A stretch of 64,000 nt of DNA from Tetrahymena elliotti 4EA (lineage: Eukaryota; Ciliophora; Oligohymenophorea; Hymenostomatida; Tetrahymenidae). Shown here in pieces: positions 49,122 to 61,416 of the stretch. Below the pieces are notes generated by a model that saw nothing but the letters and a program-made list of their open reading frames with translations, had not been told where the DNA came from and searched no databases. Within the stretch, counting starts at the first letter, position 1, and every line of letters begins with the position of its first letter. Both the position numbers and the translations under genes were made by a program. The stretch lies in assembly GCA_000231825.2 (NCBI GenBank), contig JH720325.1, positions 349,595-413,594 of the forward strand. Direction: 5' to 3'.

Positions 49122-50105
49122 TCATTCTTCTTTCTTTTGTTTTTTGTCATTTTAGATGAGTGGTTTATCATCTAAGGTTAAATTTCTTTCATTTAATGAT
49201 ATATTTCTTAATTCTTCTTTAATTTTCTTATCAAGCTTAGGTGATAGACTGCTTTCAGATTTATTGAGTAAAATAGCCAGTTTTTATGCATGTTTTTCTT
49301 ACATTTCTTTACACTTTTTTTGTTCTTGCTCTTCGAAATGCTTTTCAATTTTATTTGGCTACAGCAAACGATAGTAGTCACTTGGAATATTATATATAAA
49401 ATTAAATAAGTAGTAATAGATATTTTCTACCAAAGACCTCTTAGGATAGACCTACTTACGAATCTCTTCAAAAAGTTGATCACTAGCCTATATCTTATCA
49501 CCTGCATACAGAGTTAAAAGAGTAGTGCATTTAGAAATTTCTTCACTTAGTGTTATAGGACAATCAAAAATTTTTAAAGCACCATCCCATAGGATAATTT
49601 GTAAATGCTACTAGAAATCTTCGGTAATTTATTTGAGTAGCTTCTCATTTTTACCCCATTGCCTAGTCGGGTCAAATTAATCCTTACTAAGACCTAAATT
49701 TTTTCTAATGCTATATTCACAAACACTCAAAGAAATTTGTTTATTAAAATTTCTTCTTACTTAAAGAGCCTATTTACCATCCTAATAAATAGCTAGAACT
49801 AATTTTAAAATATTAAAAAATTCATTTAATATTACACTTTTATTAAATTTTGAATGCTAATTAAATTTTTTTGCAATGTAAACCAGCTAATCCAAATAAA
49901 ATTGCAAATGCAATTTACATTTTTGGAATGCAAATATTTTTGTAAAAAAATGTAAGCTAAAATTTTTAGAAGTACTGAATTTATATTTTTTCCATTCATT
50001 AAAATTTGAGTAAATTGAATCATAAATTCAATGAATTCATCCTGATTACTTATAAAAGAAAGCTAAAGTACTAGTAAAAAATGAATGAATTTTAAATAAT
50101 CTCAT
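49122..50105 (-). CDS. Hypothetical protein, Lys/Glu-rich C-terminus
   Basis: Model: exon 1 at 50050-50105 (MRLFKIHSFFTSTLAFFY) and exon 2 at 49122-49956. They are joined across a 93-nt GTAATC..TTTTAG intron in matching phase, giving 296 residues. Exon 2 is well supported: a long frame with coherent protein such as 'NFNKQISLSVCEYSIRKNLG', 'DQFDPTRQWGKNEKLLKQI' and 'LWDGALKIFDCPITLSEEI', then a charged coiled-coil-like end ('KIEKHFEEQEQKKCKEMQEK') and a final KKQKKEE. I do not know the family. The first exon is a guess; its hydrophobic/basic start could be a targeting peptide. The gene lies 254 bp downstream of, and on the same strand as, the PX/C2 gene. An alternative overlapping frame (49832-50023) is probably a shadow. 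Confidence 0.6.
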
Positions 50106-50359
50106 AAGTGATTGTATGATTTCATATTGCGCATTTCGAAATTTATCATTATTGTTAATTAATTATAAATTACAATTATTTAAATTTTCAAAACTAAAAA
50201 TCTAATCTGTAACAATAGTGCTTGGAAATAGACAAAATATTATGAATTTAACTTAATCTGTTTTCCTAAATTAAAGAATCTAATAAAGTAATTCATGTGG
50301 TAAAAAATAAGACTTATTTGTCATAGAATGCCTAGAAAAATATTATTCTTTAATTTAAA

Positions 50360-53300
50360 TCAATACTAACTAAATTCTTTCAATTTAAAAATTAATGATT
50401 TTTTACCTACGATAATTAAGAAGAGTCTGATTGGGAGAGCGTGAATGATAATGCAAAGCACAAATAAGAAAATAATCAGATATGTTGTTATAATTGGATT
50501 TTTCCATGTAAAAACATTTTTTATTTTCTCACAGAAATTGCAAATAGTTGTAATGTATCTATGGATTTGGATGAATTTCTTTTTTAAATTTTAATATTTT
50601 TAGTAAATTGAGGTAGGTTCATCATCATTATCTTCCACAACTATCTTTTGAATATTTATTTTATCAAAGCTATTTCTCATTTGCTCATACATTTCTTCAT
50701 CTTCAGTTAAGAATGAAGGTTCAGCAAAGAATTAATTCTTTTAATCTAGCAAATAATTTTTGAAGAAGACTTCTAATTTAACTCTGATATCTTTTTAGTA
50801 AGACAAGCAAAGTAGAGCAATTAGCATGAATATATGAGTAAATACTCTACTTGCATCACAACTAATTACATAAAGAAGTATTAGTGCAAAAAAAAGATTA
50901 CTCAGCTTAGGATATTTAAAGTAAAAAAGATCTTCCATAATTTAAAAGAAAAATGCTATATATCCTATAATTCTTCTAAATCTGTAAAAGCTGACCATGA
51001 ACAAATCAATGCTTGATTATATCTTCTCGCCTTCTTCATATCCATAAGGATTCTTTGCAAAGATGCTCAATTTGTTAGTATCATTTCTCACACTTATTTT
51101 TAATGGTACTTTCTTCTTTGCTTTATTTTAGTTGCTCTAGTTATCATCTGTAAGTTCTATATCAAGAATCATTCCCTATATTATTAATTGGTTATCATTA
51201 CTTTCTCTATAAAAATCTGATAAATTAGCAAGAAACATTACTCCAAGAAAATTCTAAATATGAGTAACAATTTACTGACACAATAAATATTTTATTACAA
51301 ATATCAATTGTAAGAGAAATAAAATAGGGTTAAAATAGACAAAATATTTTATTAAAAAGCTCAATCTTCTATGAATCTGCACTAAATTTAACACTTGGAG
51401 TTAATTTAGTCAAAGTAAATTTAAAAATATTTTCATTTTATTGATAAAAATTAACTTATTTAGTTCTATTTGTTAATGGATCAATTTTAACGTTTTTGTA
51501 AATAAATCAAATTAATCTGTAAGTGTAATCTTTTTGATAGAAATTTTAATGATTTTCAAAAATTAAAAGAATCTTCATAGAATATTTAAGAAAATTTATT
51601 AAGGAGTAAGTTAACAAAATTGAGGCAAGAATAAAAGTAGAATATTTTACTTCAATCACATATCCAGCATTCAGACTGATCATGTCTATATAGTTAAATT
51701 TAGCTCTTCCAATTAAATTTTCTTTTAATTTTTTTCTCAGCCAAGAATCATTCACTAAGTGATAGAATTCAATATAAATAGTCTCGTAAGGATTACTGAT
51801 AGGGCTATTAAATATTTAATAGTATTTACATTGGTATTAAGTAAATTTAAATTATTTACAATGAGAACTCTTGCTTAATTAATATTCCATTTTGGGTATG
51901 AATATGAATAGAAGACTCAAAAGTAAAATGGTGAGTTCTAAGCTTAATAAGAACTGGCTCTCCATTAGGAATACCAATACTTTAACATCTATTCACTTAA
52001 TTAATATAATTATATATTTTAACAAATAGTTCTATCTCTAAGTTTAAAAAACATACCTAACATCACAATTTTTCCAATAGGAGTAAAAGAATTAGAAGAA
52101 TCAAACTTAGTTTATTTTCCATATTCTTCAATCTATTGAATCAAGTTATTCATTTTTCTTTGACTGCTTGTCTTTATTTAAATTGGCTTGTGATCATATT
52201 AATGGTACATCTCAATAAAGTTTTCTTCAGTTTCACTTTTCTTGATTATCATTTCATGGATGCAAATTAATTTGCTGAAATTGCTGTCCTAAATATTTTT
52301 TAAAAATAAAATAAAAATATTTTATATTGATCAATAATTGGCTTAAAAAAAGTTAAAAAATAAAAATCTTAAAAATTAATTCTTGAAAAAGTATATTTAT
52401 TTTTTTAAAAATCTGTTGTGATCATAAAATGAATTTTTTTTAAACTCAATGTCTATCTATAATGAAAATAATTTCATCAAAATTCATAATTTTTATAAAA
52501 ATAATAATTTAATTTTTAGTTTTATGTATCTATTTCATGGGATAAATAATTTTTAAATGCTAAAGAATAATAAAGTCATTTAGGAATAAATTAAAAATAA
52601 AAATTACATGAATTTTAGAGTAGAGGAGCATGTCATGGCCTTTAAATTTGACAAAATATGTATCAAATTTATCTTTATAGTAGAATTTAAACTGCATTTT
52701 AAAATTAAAATTAGAAATTTTTTCTTCTTCAGATTCAACTTCATCAATCTTAACAATTTATTCTTGTTCTTTTTCTTTTTATTTATTTTGATTGAACTTA
52801 TTTCCTAAATCTTCACTAAATTATCTTTTTCTGATTGGAGTTTCTACTTTAGAATCATCATTAGAGCAAATTGACATCTTGTACATAGCATCCCTCCTTT
52901 AATATGAGTATTCTGAATCTAGAATATCTTAAATTAAAATTGAATTCTCATTTTAGTTGTTTGCTTCCTTTGAACCATCTAACTCTCCTCCACTATTAAT
53001 TCTATTAACTTCACTTTAAGTATTATCTACAGTTGGTTGCTAAATGGGTGAATAAATTTTTCCTCCATTTACAGATTCCAACTTATTTTCATTTAATGAT
53101 CCATAATCTTCTGATGCTTCATCAGTATGGGAAGCAAGAGAAGGACTAAGCTAATAGGATTCAGAACTATCTAAAGTAAAAGATTTTTTAATAACTCTTT
53201 ACTTTCCTTTATTCTTAACTTAATATAAATTAAAACTTTTATATTTATCATCCAAAGTGCGCAAATAATATTACTGTCTTATAGAAGAAAAATGAACAAA

Positions 53301-53920
53301 GACTATATGAAATCTAATCTCTTTTCAGGATACATCTCTGCATATTTCAAAATTGTGTCAAATACTTCTTGAAATGATTTCTTTCTAGTTTGCTTTGTAT
53401 TGAAAACTTAAAGTTTTGAAGGAAGCTCAGGGAACTTAAAATTATGATATTTCATCTCCAGCTTTACAAATAATAAAAAAATATCAATATTATCCTAAAA
53501 TGTTATTTCTAATGTCACTAAACAAATTTTTTTATCATTTCATCTTTAATTTTTTAATAATATTTGCTCATTTTAATTTATTTCAATCTTTCATATTTAT
53601 TCAAATAATAGCAATTTACCACTTAATAAAGAGCTTCAAATTCACTGTATCTTTTATAAACTGTAATATTTTCTACATCCCCAAGTTAAATCTCTATAGG
53701 ATAAAATGTCTAAATTATTTTATTAAAGAAACCTTATAAGTAACCATGTTAGTTTAAACTTTTTCTGTTAATTATATTTTATCTGCATTAAAAATAAGAA
53801 AAAGATAATTACGACTGAAGATAATAACTTTCTCTCTGGTTCTTTAACTAAAATCTTAATATTTGAAGGATCAATGCTTAGAGCCTACTCAATAGTTTCA
53901 GAAACTTCGTCTTAATTCAT
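50360..53920 (-). CDS. PX / PH-like / C2 / multi-TM membrane protein
   Basis: Eight-exon model: 53813-53920, 53620-53709, 53334-53461, 52608-53277, 52057-52288, 51860-51995, 51651-51804 and 50360-51253; about 803 residues. The N-terminus is a PX domain (about 20-125) with 'ILVKEPERKLLSSVTFYPIEI', 'ITVYKRYSEFEALY' (Arg-Tyr-Ser-x-Phe phosphoinositide motif) and 'FKFPELPSK'. An acidic Ser/Asn/Gln linker follows. 'MQFKFYYKDKFDTYFVKFKG' begins a PH-like segment (about 302-395). A C2-like domain spans about 397-505 ('GEPVLIKLRTHHFTFESS', then 'NPYETIYIEFYHL'). The C-terminal 300 residues carry three or more membrane segments ('LFFALILLYVI', 'HIFMLIALLCL', 'TTYLIIFLFVLCIIIHALPIRLFLIIV') laid out like MCTP proteins, which tether membranes. 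The exon 3/4 junction is uncertain: other donors at about 53303 or within 53360-53380 are possible. Confidence 0.72.
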
Positions 53921-56256
53921 AAGTATTGTGATTGCTATGCAGTATGTTTACAAATAATGAAATGCTTAAAAAACAGCTTTAATTATTATTAGTTATGTAT
54001 GTATATGCTTTTGTTTCTTACTAAATTTAAAGTTCTATCAAATACCAACACAATTAATTTTTTTCTGATAAAAAATTTGCTTTGCCTTTAAATAATTGTA
54101 AGTGTAAAAATTAAATTGCTTATTATTTTAATCACCTTTAATTTATTAGTATGTGATTTCTTACATTTAAATAATTATTAATTGTAGGTGCACTCCATTC
54201 TCCTTTTACATAAGATAATAAGATAATATCCTTATCAGCAAATATACCTCATATTAGTTAAATAAATAAATATTTTTCTAAAACTACATTATCGGATAGC
54301 TAACAAGCACTAAAGTATTTTTGATGCTTGCTTATATTTCACCAGAATTTTTCAATTTACTTTTTTTTTTACAAAGTTCTACATTTTTAAAATTTCTAGT
54401 AAATTCTTCCTAAATATCTCATTTTATTTATTTATTTATAAATTGTAAGTTTATACTTTAAGCCTCTCTTTAAAATATACAAATTTTCAATCAAAATAAA
54501 TTTAAATTATTTTCTCTTCAATTTATTAAAAATCATAGCAAAATATAAAATATCAATTTTAAAATATTATTTCAAACACATATTAAATTTAAATGAAGGC
54601 ATACATTTTGATAAAAATTATTATAAAGAAAGATTAAGGAAAATTTATAGGTTAGTTAATATTTATCTAGTTATAAAAAACTACATCAATAATAAAAATT
54701 TTGTTATTATTTTTTAAGATTGATTTAGTTTTTTAAAATAGAAAAATTATTAACTAAAGGAATCAGATGACTTATTTTGTAAAAGAAATTTCTATGAATG
54801 AGAAATGATTGCTGATCAAAAAAACCAAAAAAACAAAGAAATTCTTTTTAAATGTGGCTAAAAAAATTAAATTCTAATGAAAATTCATTCCGTAATATTA
54901 TTAATAAAAGGTAATAATTGTAAACTTTTGGCACTGATCTGAATGTACAGTATGTTCAACTTAATCATTTTGCTGAAGAATTTAGATAGTACGATTTGAG
55001 TGAAAATTAGTTTTTTTTGAAGTCTTTTTGACCTGTTCAAAGAAGATAACTAACTTCAAGAGAAAATATCTAAGTAGATTACTAATTTAGATAGAAACTT
55101 CTAAGATTATTTTGGTTTAAATATAGACTATAGTTTGAAAAAAATATTTAAAAAATTAGAGTAGAAAAGGAAGATAAAAAAAATTGAAAAAATATGATTG
55201 AGGGAAGTGAACAGTAATTTACAAATAAATTCAATAACAAAAAATAATATTTTATGAAACAGAGTAATTTAATATATAGTAAAGGCGTTTGTTTGATCAT
55301 TTAACATAAAAAAGAATCATATTAATTGTTGTTGATGCGATTATGATCAATCTTTATTGTTTTATTTTCTTATATTAAAAGGCTTAATTTATAGATAGGG
55401 TTTCAAAATATTTTATTATAATAAACTAATTTTGATTAAGTTTATGTTTATTTATTTTATTTATGTGTTTATATTTTTATTGACTATCTTGAGTGTTAGG
55501 TAGTATTTGTTATAGAGTTGAAACAAAATAGTTTAAGTTCGTTAGTTTGTTTATGCTATTACTTAGGTTTTTGGTTAAGTTATATATAAGCTAGAGAACT
55601 ATAATTTGGTGTTTTTAAAGATAATTAAAATTATGTTTGATAAAGTATTGAAACAGTTTACTTTTGTACATTCATTTACATGGTAAGATAAGTGAGAAGT
55701 TGATAATTATTATTAAAAGTATTTATTGTATTTGTTTTCTCTTTGTATTTTGTGATTATAGAATCATCTTTTTATCTTAAAAAGCATTCATTATAAACAT
55801 AGAATTGTAAGATTTATAAATAAAAATTTTTGTTTGCTTTTTTGTTATGGTTTATTCTGTGTTTTGTTTCTCTTTCGCTTCAATAGTTTTTATCACATTT
55901 TTTTATTTTAAGAAGAATGACTTCTTTTCTAGATTTTTAGCTTAGATCATTTGATTGTTAATTTGATTATTGATTAAGATAGATGATCAAGAAGAGAATT
56001 AGAGTTTTGAAGCTTGAAATATTTGTTTTAGATTAAATTTGAATTTAAATAATTGATAGAAATAAAAGTTTTTTAGATTGGAATCACTAAGAATCTAATA
56101 GAATGAGTAAAAAGTTTCTATTCTGATGTTATTTATTTTGATGTGGCTAATTTATAAATTTGTTTGTGTTTTTTATAAGCCCTTTTTATTTTTATTTGCT
56201 AATTTCATTATACACCTCCAGTTTTTTAGGTATTTTTTATATTTTATGGAATATTT
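53921..56256. other. Intergenic spacer
   Basis: 2.3 kb between two minus-strand genes. It should hold the promoter of the PX/C2 gene and the 3' UTR of the Atg13-like gene. AT-rich, no supported exon. Open frames such as 56160-56351 (plus) overlap the 3' end of the Atg13-like gene and lack coding character. Confidence 0.6.
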
Positions 56257-57942
56257 TCAGTAATTCTCTACATACTTTGTCAATGATTGGTAAAGCTCGA
56301 AAGCAGATTAAGAAGCTGTTTATTCACGTATTTAAACTTTATGTAGGTTGATCATATCTGAAAGCTTTTTGATGGCTAAATCTAGTTGTTTGTCACTTTC
56401 TTCTTCGATAAATTAGAAATCAAAATCATCATCAATTATAATTTAAGCGGCAGGGATTTCTTATTGGGCTTTTGAAGGGATAGTTTGATTTACATTATAT
56501 GTATCATCCATATTACCATATTTTTAATTTTTTGGGCTGATTTCTTTTGTTTTATTCTATTGGTTTGGTTTGGCTTGCTATTTTTTACCACTTTAATCTT
56601 CATAAAAAAGGTTCTAATTTGAAGTAAGAAATGGTCTGCTATTAACTTTGTCTTCTTCTAAAACCATTTCTATTTCAAGTCCACCTAAATCATTAGCTTA
56701 ACCGTCATTCATTTTAAGAACGATCTCTTCGGGCGTACTTACAATAGTGATGTCATCTTTGCGGGAATAAACTGAAACTACTGAACTCTATCTTAAGTGG
56801 TGGTTGATTATCTTTTTATCTTCATCAGAAAGAGGTTCATTATCACTAAATGAAAAACGGAAAGTCATATTATTCTAATTTTAAACCAAACCGTGTTTAC
56901 TACGGGGTATGTTTTCTTTGTTGAGTTAAGTGTTGATTCTCGTGCTAGCAGAAATATTATTTTAATTACTTTAGGGTAGAAGGTCTTTTAAGTCAAGGTT
57001 ATCACTTAAAAAGCGTTCACGTTCTGGTTTCTTTTTAAAATTTGGAATATAGTAATTAGTGTTAATGTTATTCATTGCGTTGGGACTTGAATGAGCTGTG
57101 CTAATAGAATTTTGATTATTACTAATAGCGGAATTGTTATTATTTGTATTGCCAGCACGACAGTTTCCTGAAACACAATTATTAGAGCAGTTATTAGAAC
57201 AATTTTATAAATTTTAAGTGCCATTGCTATTGACTGAGCTAAGTAGTATTTTTTCTAAATCTTTATAGTAGAAACAATTAAAAATGAGTGAGCCAGAAGT
57301 TAATTGAAGTTCAGAAAACTGAATCGAAGCAGCGTTTTGAAGAGGTTTGTTTTTAGCAAATGAAATCTTGTAATCAAGAATGTAGGCATTCTTAATGGTT
57401 CGATTTTCAGATTAAATGTAGTATTACCAAAGAGGAGTATTAATCAATAGACTTACTATGCTTCTTGACAATACTGATAACTTCACATCAGTGCTTTGCT
57501 TTTTATTCTTTTTATTAGATAATGGAGCTGAATTGCTTTTAGAGTTTGCACTGTTGGTAATGTTGCTATTGTTGTTACCTTAGTTGCTTTGAGGGAGGGC
57601 AAACTCCTTTTCATAACAAAATTACCATTATTCTATGCAATAATTAGTACCATCTGATTTATTTTGCAAGAAAAATTCTACTGTCATTGCAGTGCAAGAG
57701 CTATTCCACTTTTCAGTGATGAGATTAACCATCTTATACTGCTACTTAGGTAAAACAAAACCGAATTTCTGGTTACTACTTCGACCAGCTGAATTAGAAC
57801 TGCTGCTTGAATTACTGTTGTTTGCTTGAGATGATAATGAAGTAGATGCTGAAGCAAGAATATGGGGATCGTAACGCATTTACAGAATTAACTCTGCAAC
57901 CTTTGATAGATATTCTATCATCAAACCTTCTTCTTGGTTCAT
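56257..57942 (-). CDS. ATG13: Atg13-like HORMA-domain autophagy protein
   Basis: Single exon, 561 residues (MNQEEGLMIEYLSKVAELIL...). The N-terminal half reads like the Atg13 HORMA domain: a first helix 'YLSKVAELILQMRYD', a long Ser/Asn insertion, 'MTVEFFLQNKSDG' then 'CIEQWQFCYEKEF' (compare the 'E.W' strand of Atg13), 'VLSRSIVSLLINTPLWQYYIQSEN' (the helix with R..S/L..L...P.Y), 'ILDYKISFA', and 'SIQFSELQLTSGSLIFNCFYYKDL' as the final sheet. The C-terminal half is disordered, Asn/Gln/Ser-rich and acidic, as expected for the Atg1-binding tail, with a late 'IIIDDDFDFQFIEEESD' acidic patch and a final amphipathic helix. In autophagy Atg13 activates the Atg1 kinase and recruits Atg9 vesicles. 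Assignment is from strand-order resemblance, not a search. It could be another HORMA protein. Confidence 0.62.
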
Positions 57943-58477
57943 AGTTATTACTTTGTAAAAGGGAATTATTTGCTTGCTTTCCTTTTAATATTTGGATTAC
58001 TCTTGTTGTCTATGTATGTATGTTTTTGAATATATGCAATATATATTTTTTAATAGTTATTAATTAAGTGGTCTGTAGTCTGCTTCTGCCTTTTTAAATT
58101 TACTATAAAAAGAGTTGTAATAATTAATTAATTTATTAATTCAATAAATGAATATTAATAATTTGATTATGTATGAATGAATTAAATTTTTTGATTTTGT
58201 TTCGCTAATATGATTTATAGGGTCTTATAGATAGTTCAGTATTTAATTATGATTTTTTTTTTCTTTTTCTTATTTTCAAGTTGAAAATATGAATGGTCTT
58301 TTGTTAATCTTTTTCCCTTAATGATTTATTAATTTAATTTATTAATCAATTAAGATAGATAGATTGATTGATAAAGGGAGGTTATAAGATAGGATTTGCT
58401 TTTATTTTTTTATTTTTTTTCTTTGTTAATTTATTAATCAATTTACCTATTTTTTTCAATCTGTCTTATTTAATTAA

Positions 58478-58577
58478 GGATAAACGGATGCGCTAAACTG
58501 GGTTTGTGACTTATTATCAAGAAAAAGGCGTAATGCAATTTTTCTTTGCAACCTAGGGTGAGTGAGTTGGATAAAGA
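58478..58577. other. GC-richer island 1, possible RNA or regulatory element
   Basis: About 100 bp clearly less AT-rich than its surroundings. It contains a short hairpin (TGCAA..TTGCA, about 58536-58552). No frame, tRNA fold or known snRNA motif recognised. Lies about 540 bp upstream of the Atg13-like start. Confidence 0.3.
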
Positions 58578-58892
58578 AAGGGTATTTCTTTGATTTGATT
58601 TAATTTTCTTTTATTTATTTTTTAGCAACAATAATCATTATAAACCCATTCCTTTTCTTAGTCTTTTATTTCAAGCAAAGAGCTATTTATATACATTCAC
58701 TAATAGCCATATTTTTTACTTGCTTTAAGTAAGCCACATGTTTCAAAAAAAAAAAAATTCAGAAAATTCCAAACATTAGCTAAAATTTCATAGGCCATAC
58801 TTTTTTCTCCAGCATATATGCTTGAGTTTAACAACATAGAAAAGAGTGTTTTTAATGTCTGATCATATTTTATCTTTGAATTTCATCTATAT

Positions 58893-58974
58893 TGACCTCG
58901 AGAGAAAGTTTGTGGAGAAACTTCTTTTATTTAAAAAAAACAGTCACTTTAACTCGCTCCCCGCTGTGAATCAT
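58893..58974. other. GC-richer island 2, possible RNA or regulatory element
   Basis: Contains 'gacctcgagagaaagttt', a 6-bp hairpin (AAGTTT..AAACTT, about 58905-58922) and 'aactcgctccccgctgtg'. No known element recognised. Confidence 0.3.
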
Positions 58975-61416
58975 TAATATTTTTTTTTATTTTTGATAAA
59001 AATAGCAACAAATAAAAAGTTTTTCAGATAACATCCTTGTGAAATCTGTATATAATTTACGAATATATAAAAGAATAACATATATTTGGTCATAAACACA
59101 TCATGCATATTTCGTTTGCACTAAAAAAAGTACTTTCTACTAGTCAATTATTATAAAAATTTATACATGCTATTATCTATTTTAATTGAAATGTTAGTAA
59201 TAGTAAATAATTTACTTAAATAGATGAATTTTACATTGTGGCTTTTTCTCCCTCTTGAGTGAAATATTTATGATTGTCTATTTTACTGGCTTTATTCAGA
59301 TTGTTTTTTGCATTTTTAATTTATTTTTGTAGAAATCAAAGCAGAATGACTGATAATTTCTTAATAAAAGAACCAAATTTTTTAAAAAACACACAAATAT
59401 TTTGCAAATCTTCAAATAAATTTTGACATTTCTCTTACTTAAACGATTCTCATACAAATCAATAAATATTCAGCTCAAGAGAAATTAGTTCAATAATATT
59501 TAACTAATAAATTTAAATAAAAAACTTCCACTTGAATTTATTTTTTATTTGATGCTTACTTTTCTAGAATATTTCTCTCTGTAACTCTTAATATTTTTTG
59601 CCCAACAATTTTATATTTTTATCTAAAAATTGATGCTTAACTTGGTAAATCATGTTAAGTTGATTACAAAAAAAAGAATAGAGAAATAATTTGACATTTT
59701 TGATTGCAAAAGAATTAGTTTGTAAATAAAGTAAAGTAGACGGATTTAGGCAAAAGTGATTATCTTTAAAACTTCTGGAAGAATTTAAAACCCAATTGAA
59801 AAGAATCTACTAAATCTAATTCAACAAAATCAATTCTAATATAATTAGGAATACTATTTTTTCACTAAATGAAATATTTTTACAAAGAATAAATACCAGA
59901 TGCATTTTAGTCCTTTTAATCAAAAATTAAAAATTTGAAGTAGAGAAATAATTTATCAAAAGTCAGTCACAAAAATCTTGATTTACAATCAGCTTGACGT
60001 AAAATTAATCCATTGCCTCCTATTTGATGATCAATAATAACAAAAATCTAAATTGTTTGATTAAGCTTAAAAAAATCAGATGATTATAAAAATTTTTCTT
60101 ATGTTTTGTCTATTTTTTATAATTTATACTTTAGAAATCTGATTGTATTATGTCAAAAGAAATTTATAAATTATAAATCATTACAACATTTTCTTATTAA
60201 ATCAACCTTACACCAAAATAAAACTTAATGTAAAAACAAGTTAGAATAATCTAGCAAAACAAATACACAAAAATTTGATTTTTTAAATGATTTTAATGCT
60301 TCTCAATTTATTAAATTTAATAATTGCTATGTTTTCTTGAAAGAATATTAATCAGAATAATAATAAATAGTTTTTTTTGAGATCATGTCAACAAATTCTT
60401 TTAAAAGGAATCAATCAAATGAATATATTATAATTTATTCAATATAAAGTTCCCTAAAATATAATAACAATTGGTCAACTGTAATTCAGAAATTTAAGTC
60501 CAGTTATTTATAATATATCTAGCAATAGATGCTTTTGAATTAATTTATTTGATAAAAACTTTTAGTATGCAGCTATATCTTAATGAAAGAATTGAAAATT
60601 TGTTACTTGTTATGAGAATTATAATATCAAATAATTATCTGAACCTTTACGTCATTCCAAATGTAAATAGTTTGTTATCAGATTCTATTATGTTTTTGAC
60701 AAAAAAATTAAATTCAAAAAATACAAATTAAAACCTGTTTTTGTAAGAATTTCCAATTATTTTTTTTACATTTAAAAACTATTTTCTATCCAATGTAAAG
60801 CAATTTGCCAATCTGATTTTTTTCCCTCTAAAAATTTTAATTCAAAGCAATCATTTAATTACATTGAAATTATCATTATTTTCGAAAAGACTGTTTTGTT
60901 CTAAACTCATGGCAAGAAAATATTTTTAGAGGAATCTCAAAAACTGTAAAAAATAATTTGCAAAAAGGAATGAAAAAAATAAATTTATTAATGAAAAAAT
61001 TGGTCTTTTACTTTAATAATTAATTATTAGAAGAGTATTAAGTTACCTTTATTTTCAAAAGTTTTTGTAAAAAAAAGTTTGATTTCAAACAGAAGATTAA
61101 TAATTAATTAATACGCATAATACAAATTGGTGAATTGCATAAGACGAAATGTAGTTAATTATATGACCTTTATACAAATTTTCGAATATTTTTTTTCTAG
61201 TTGGGTAATTAAATATTCATTTTGATAATTTTATGATTTTTGCTATTTAAAATAATATAAATAAAAAGAATAAGGAGGGTATTAAATTTAATTTATTTAG
61301 GAAATAATTTGAAAGAAATAATTGATTGGTTTTATTCTTGTGTTTTAGACATGTATATTAATTTGTGCTCGTTCCTCCCTTTTACTAACTCAAAAATTTT
61401 AAAGAGACAAAATTAG

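Larger units (their letters stand above)
57943..61416. other. Intergenic region with GC-richer patches
   Basis: 3.5 kb between divergent genes. Mostly AT-rich, with no supported exon. Two islands stand out: about 58478-58577 (with 'ggatgcgctaaactggg', 'ggcgtaatgcaa' and 'ttgcaacctagggtg') and about 58893-58974 (ending 'actcgctccccgctgtgaat'). They may be untranslated RNA or upstream regulatory sequence of the Atg13-like gene. I recognise no known RNA family. Confidence 0.5.

Noticed and set aside
49832..50023. Minus-strand frame MIQFTQILMNGKNINS... as a separate gene
   Set aside because: It overlaps the better frame of the 49122-50105 gene, which continues smoothly into exon 2; composition is that of an AT-rich shadow.
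53278..53303. A 26-nt intron in the PX gene (GTCTTTG..ATAAG)
   Set aside because: Shorter than expected for Tetrahymena-type introns. A 56-nt alternative with donor GTATCC keeps phase, though it remains uncertain.
53500..53739. Plus-strand frames at 52608-52808, 53500-53739 and 56160-56351
   Set aside because: Antisense to the exons or introns of minus-strand genes; Phe/Leu-rich low-complexity products.
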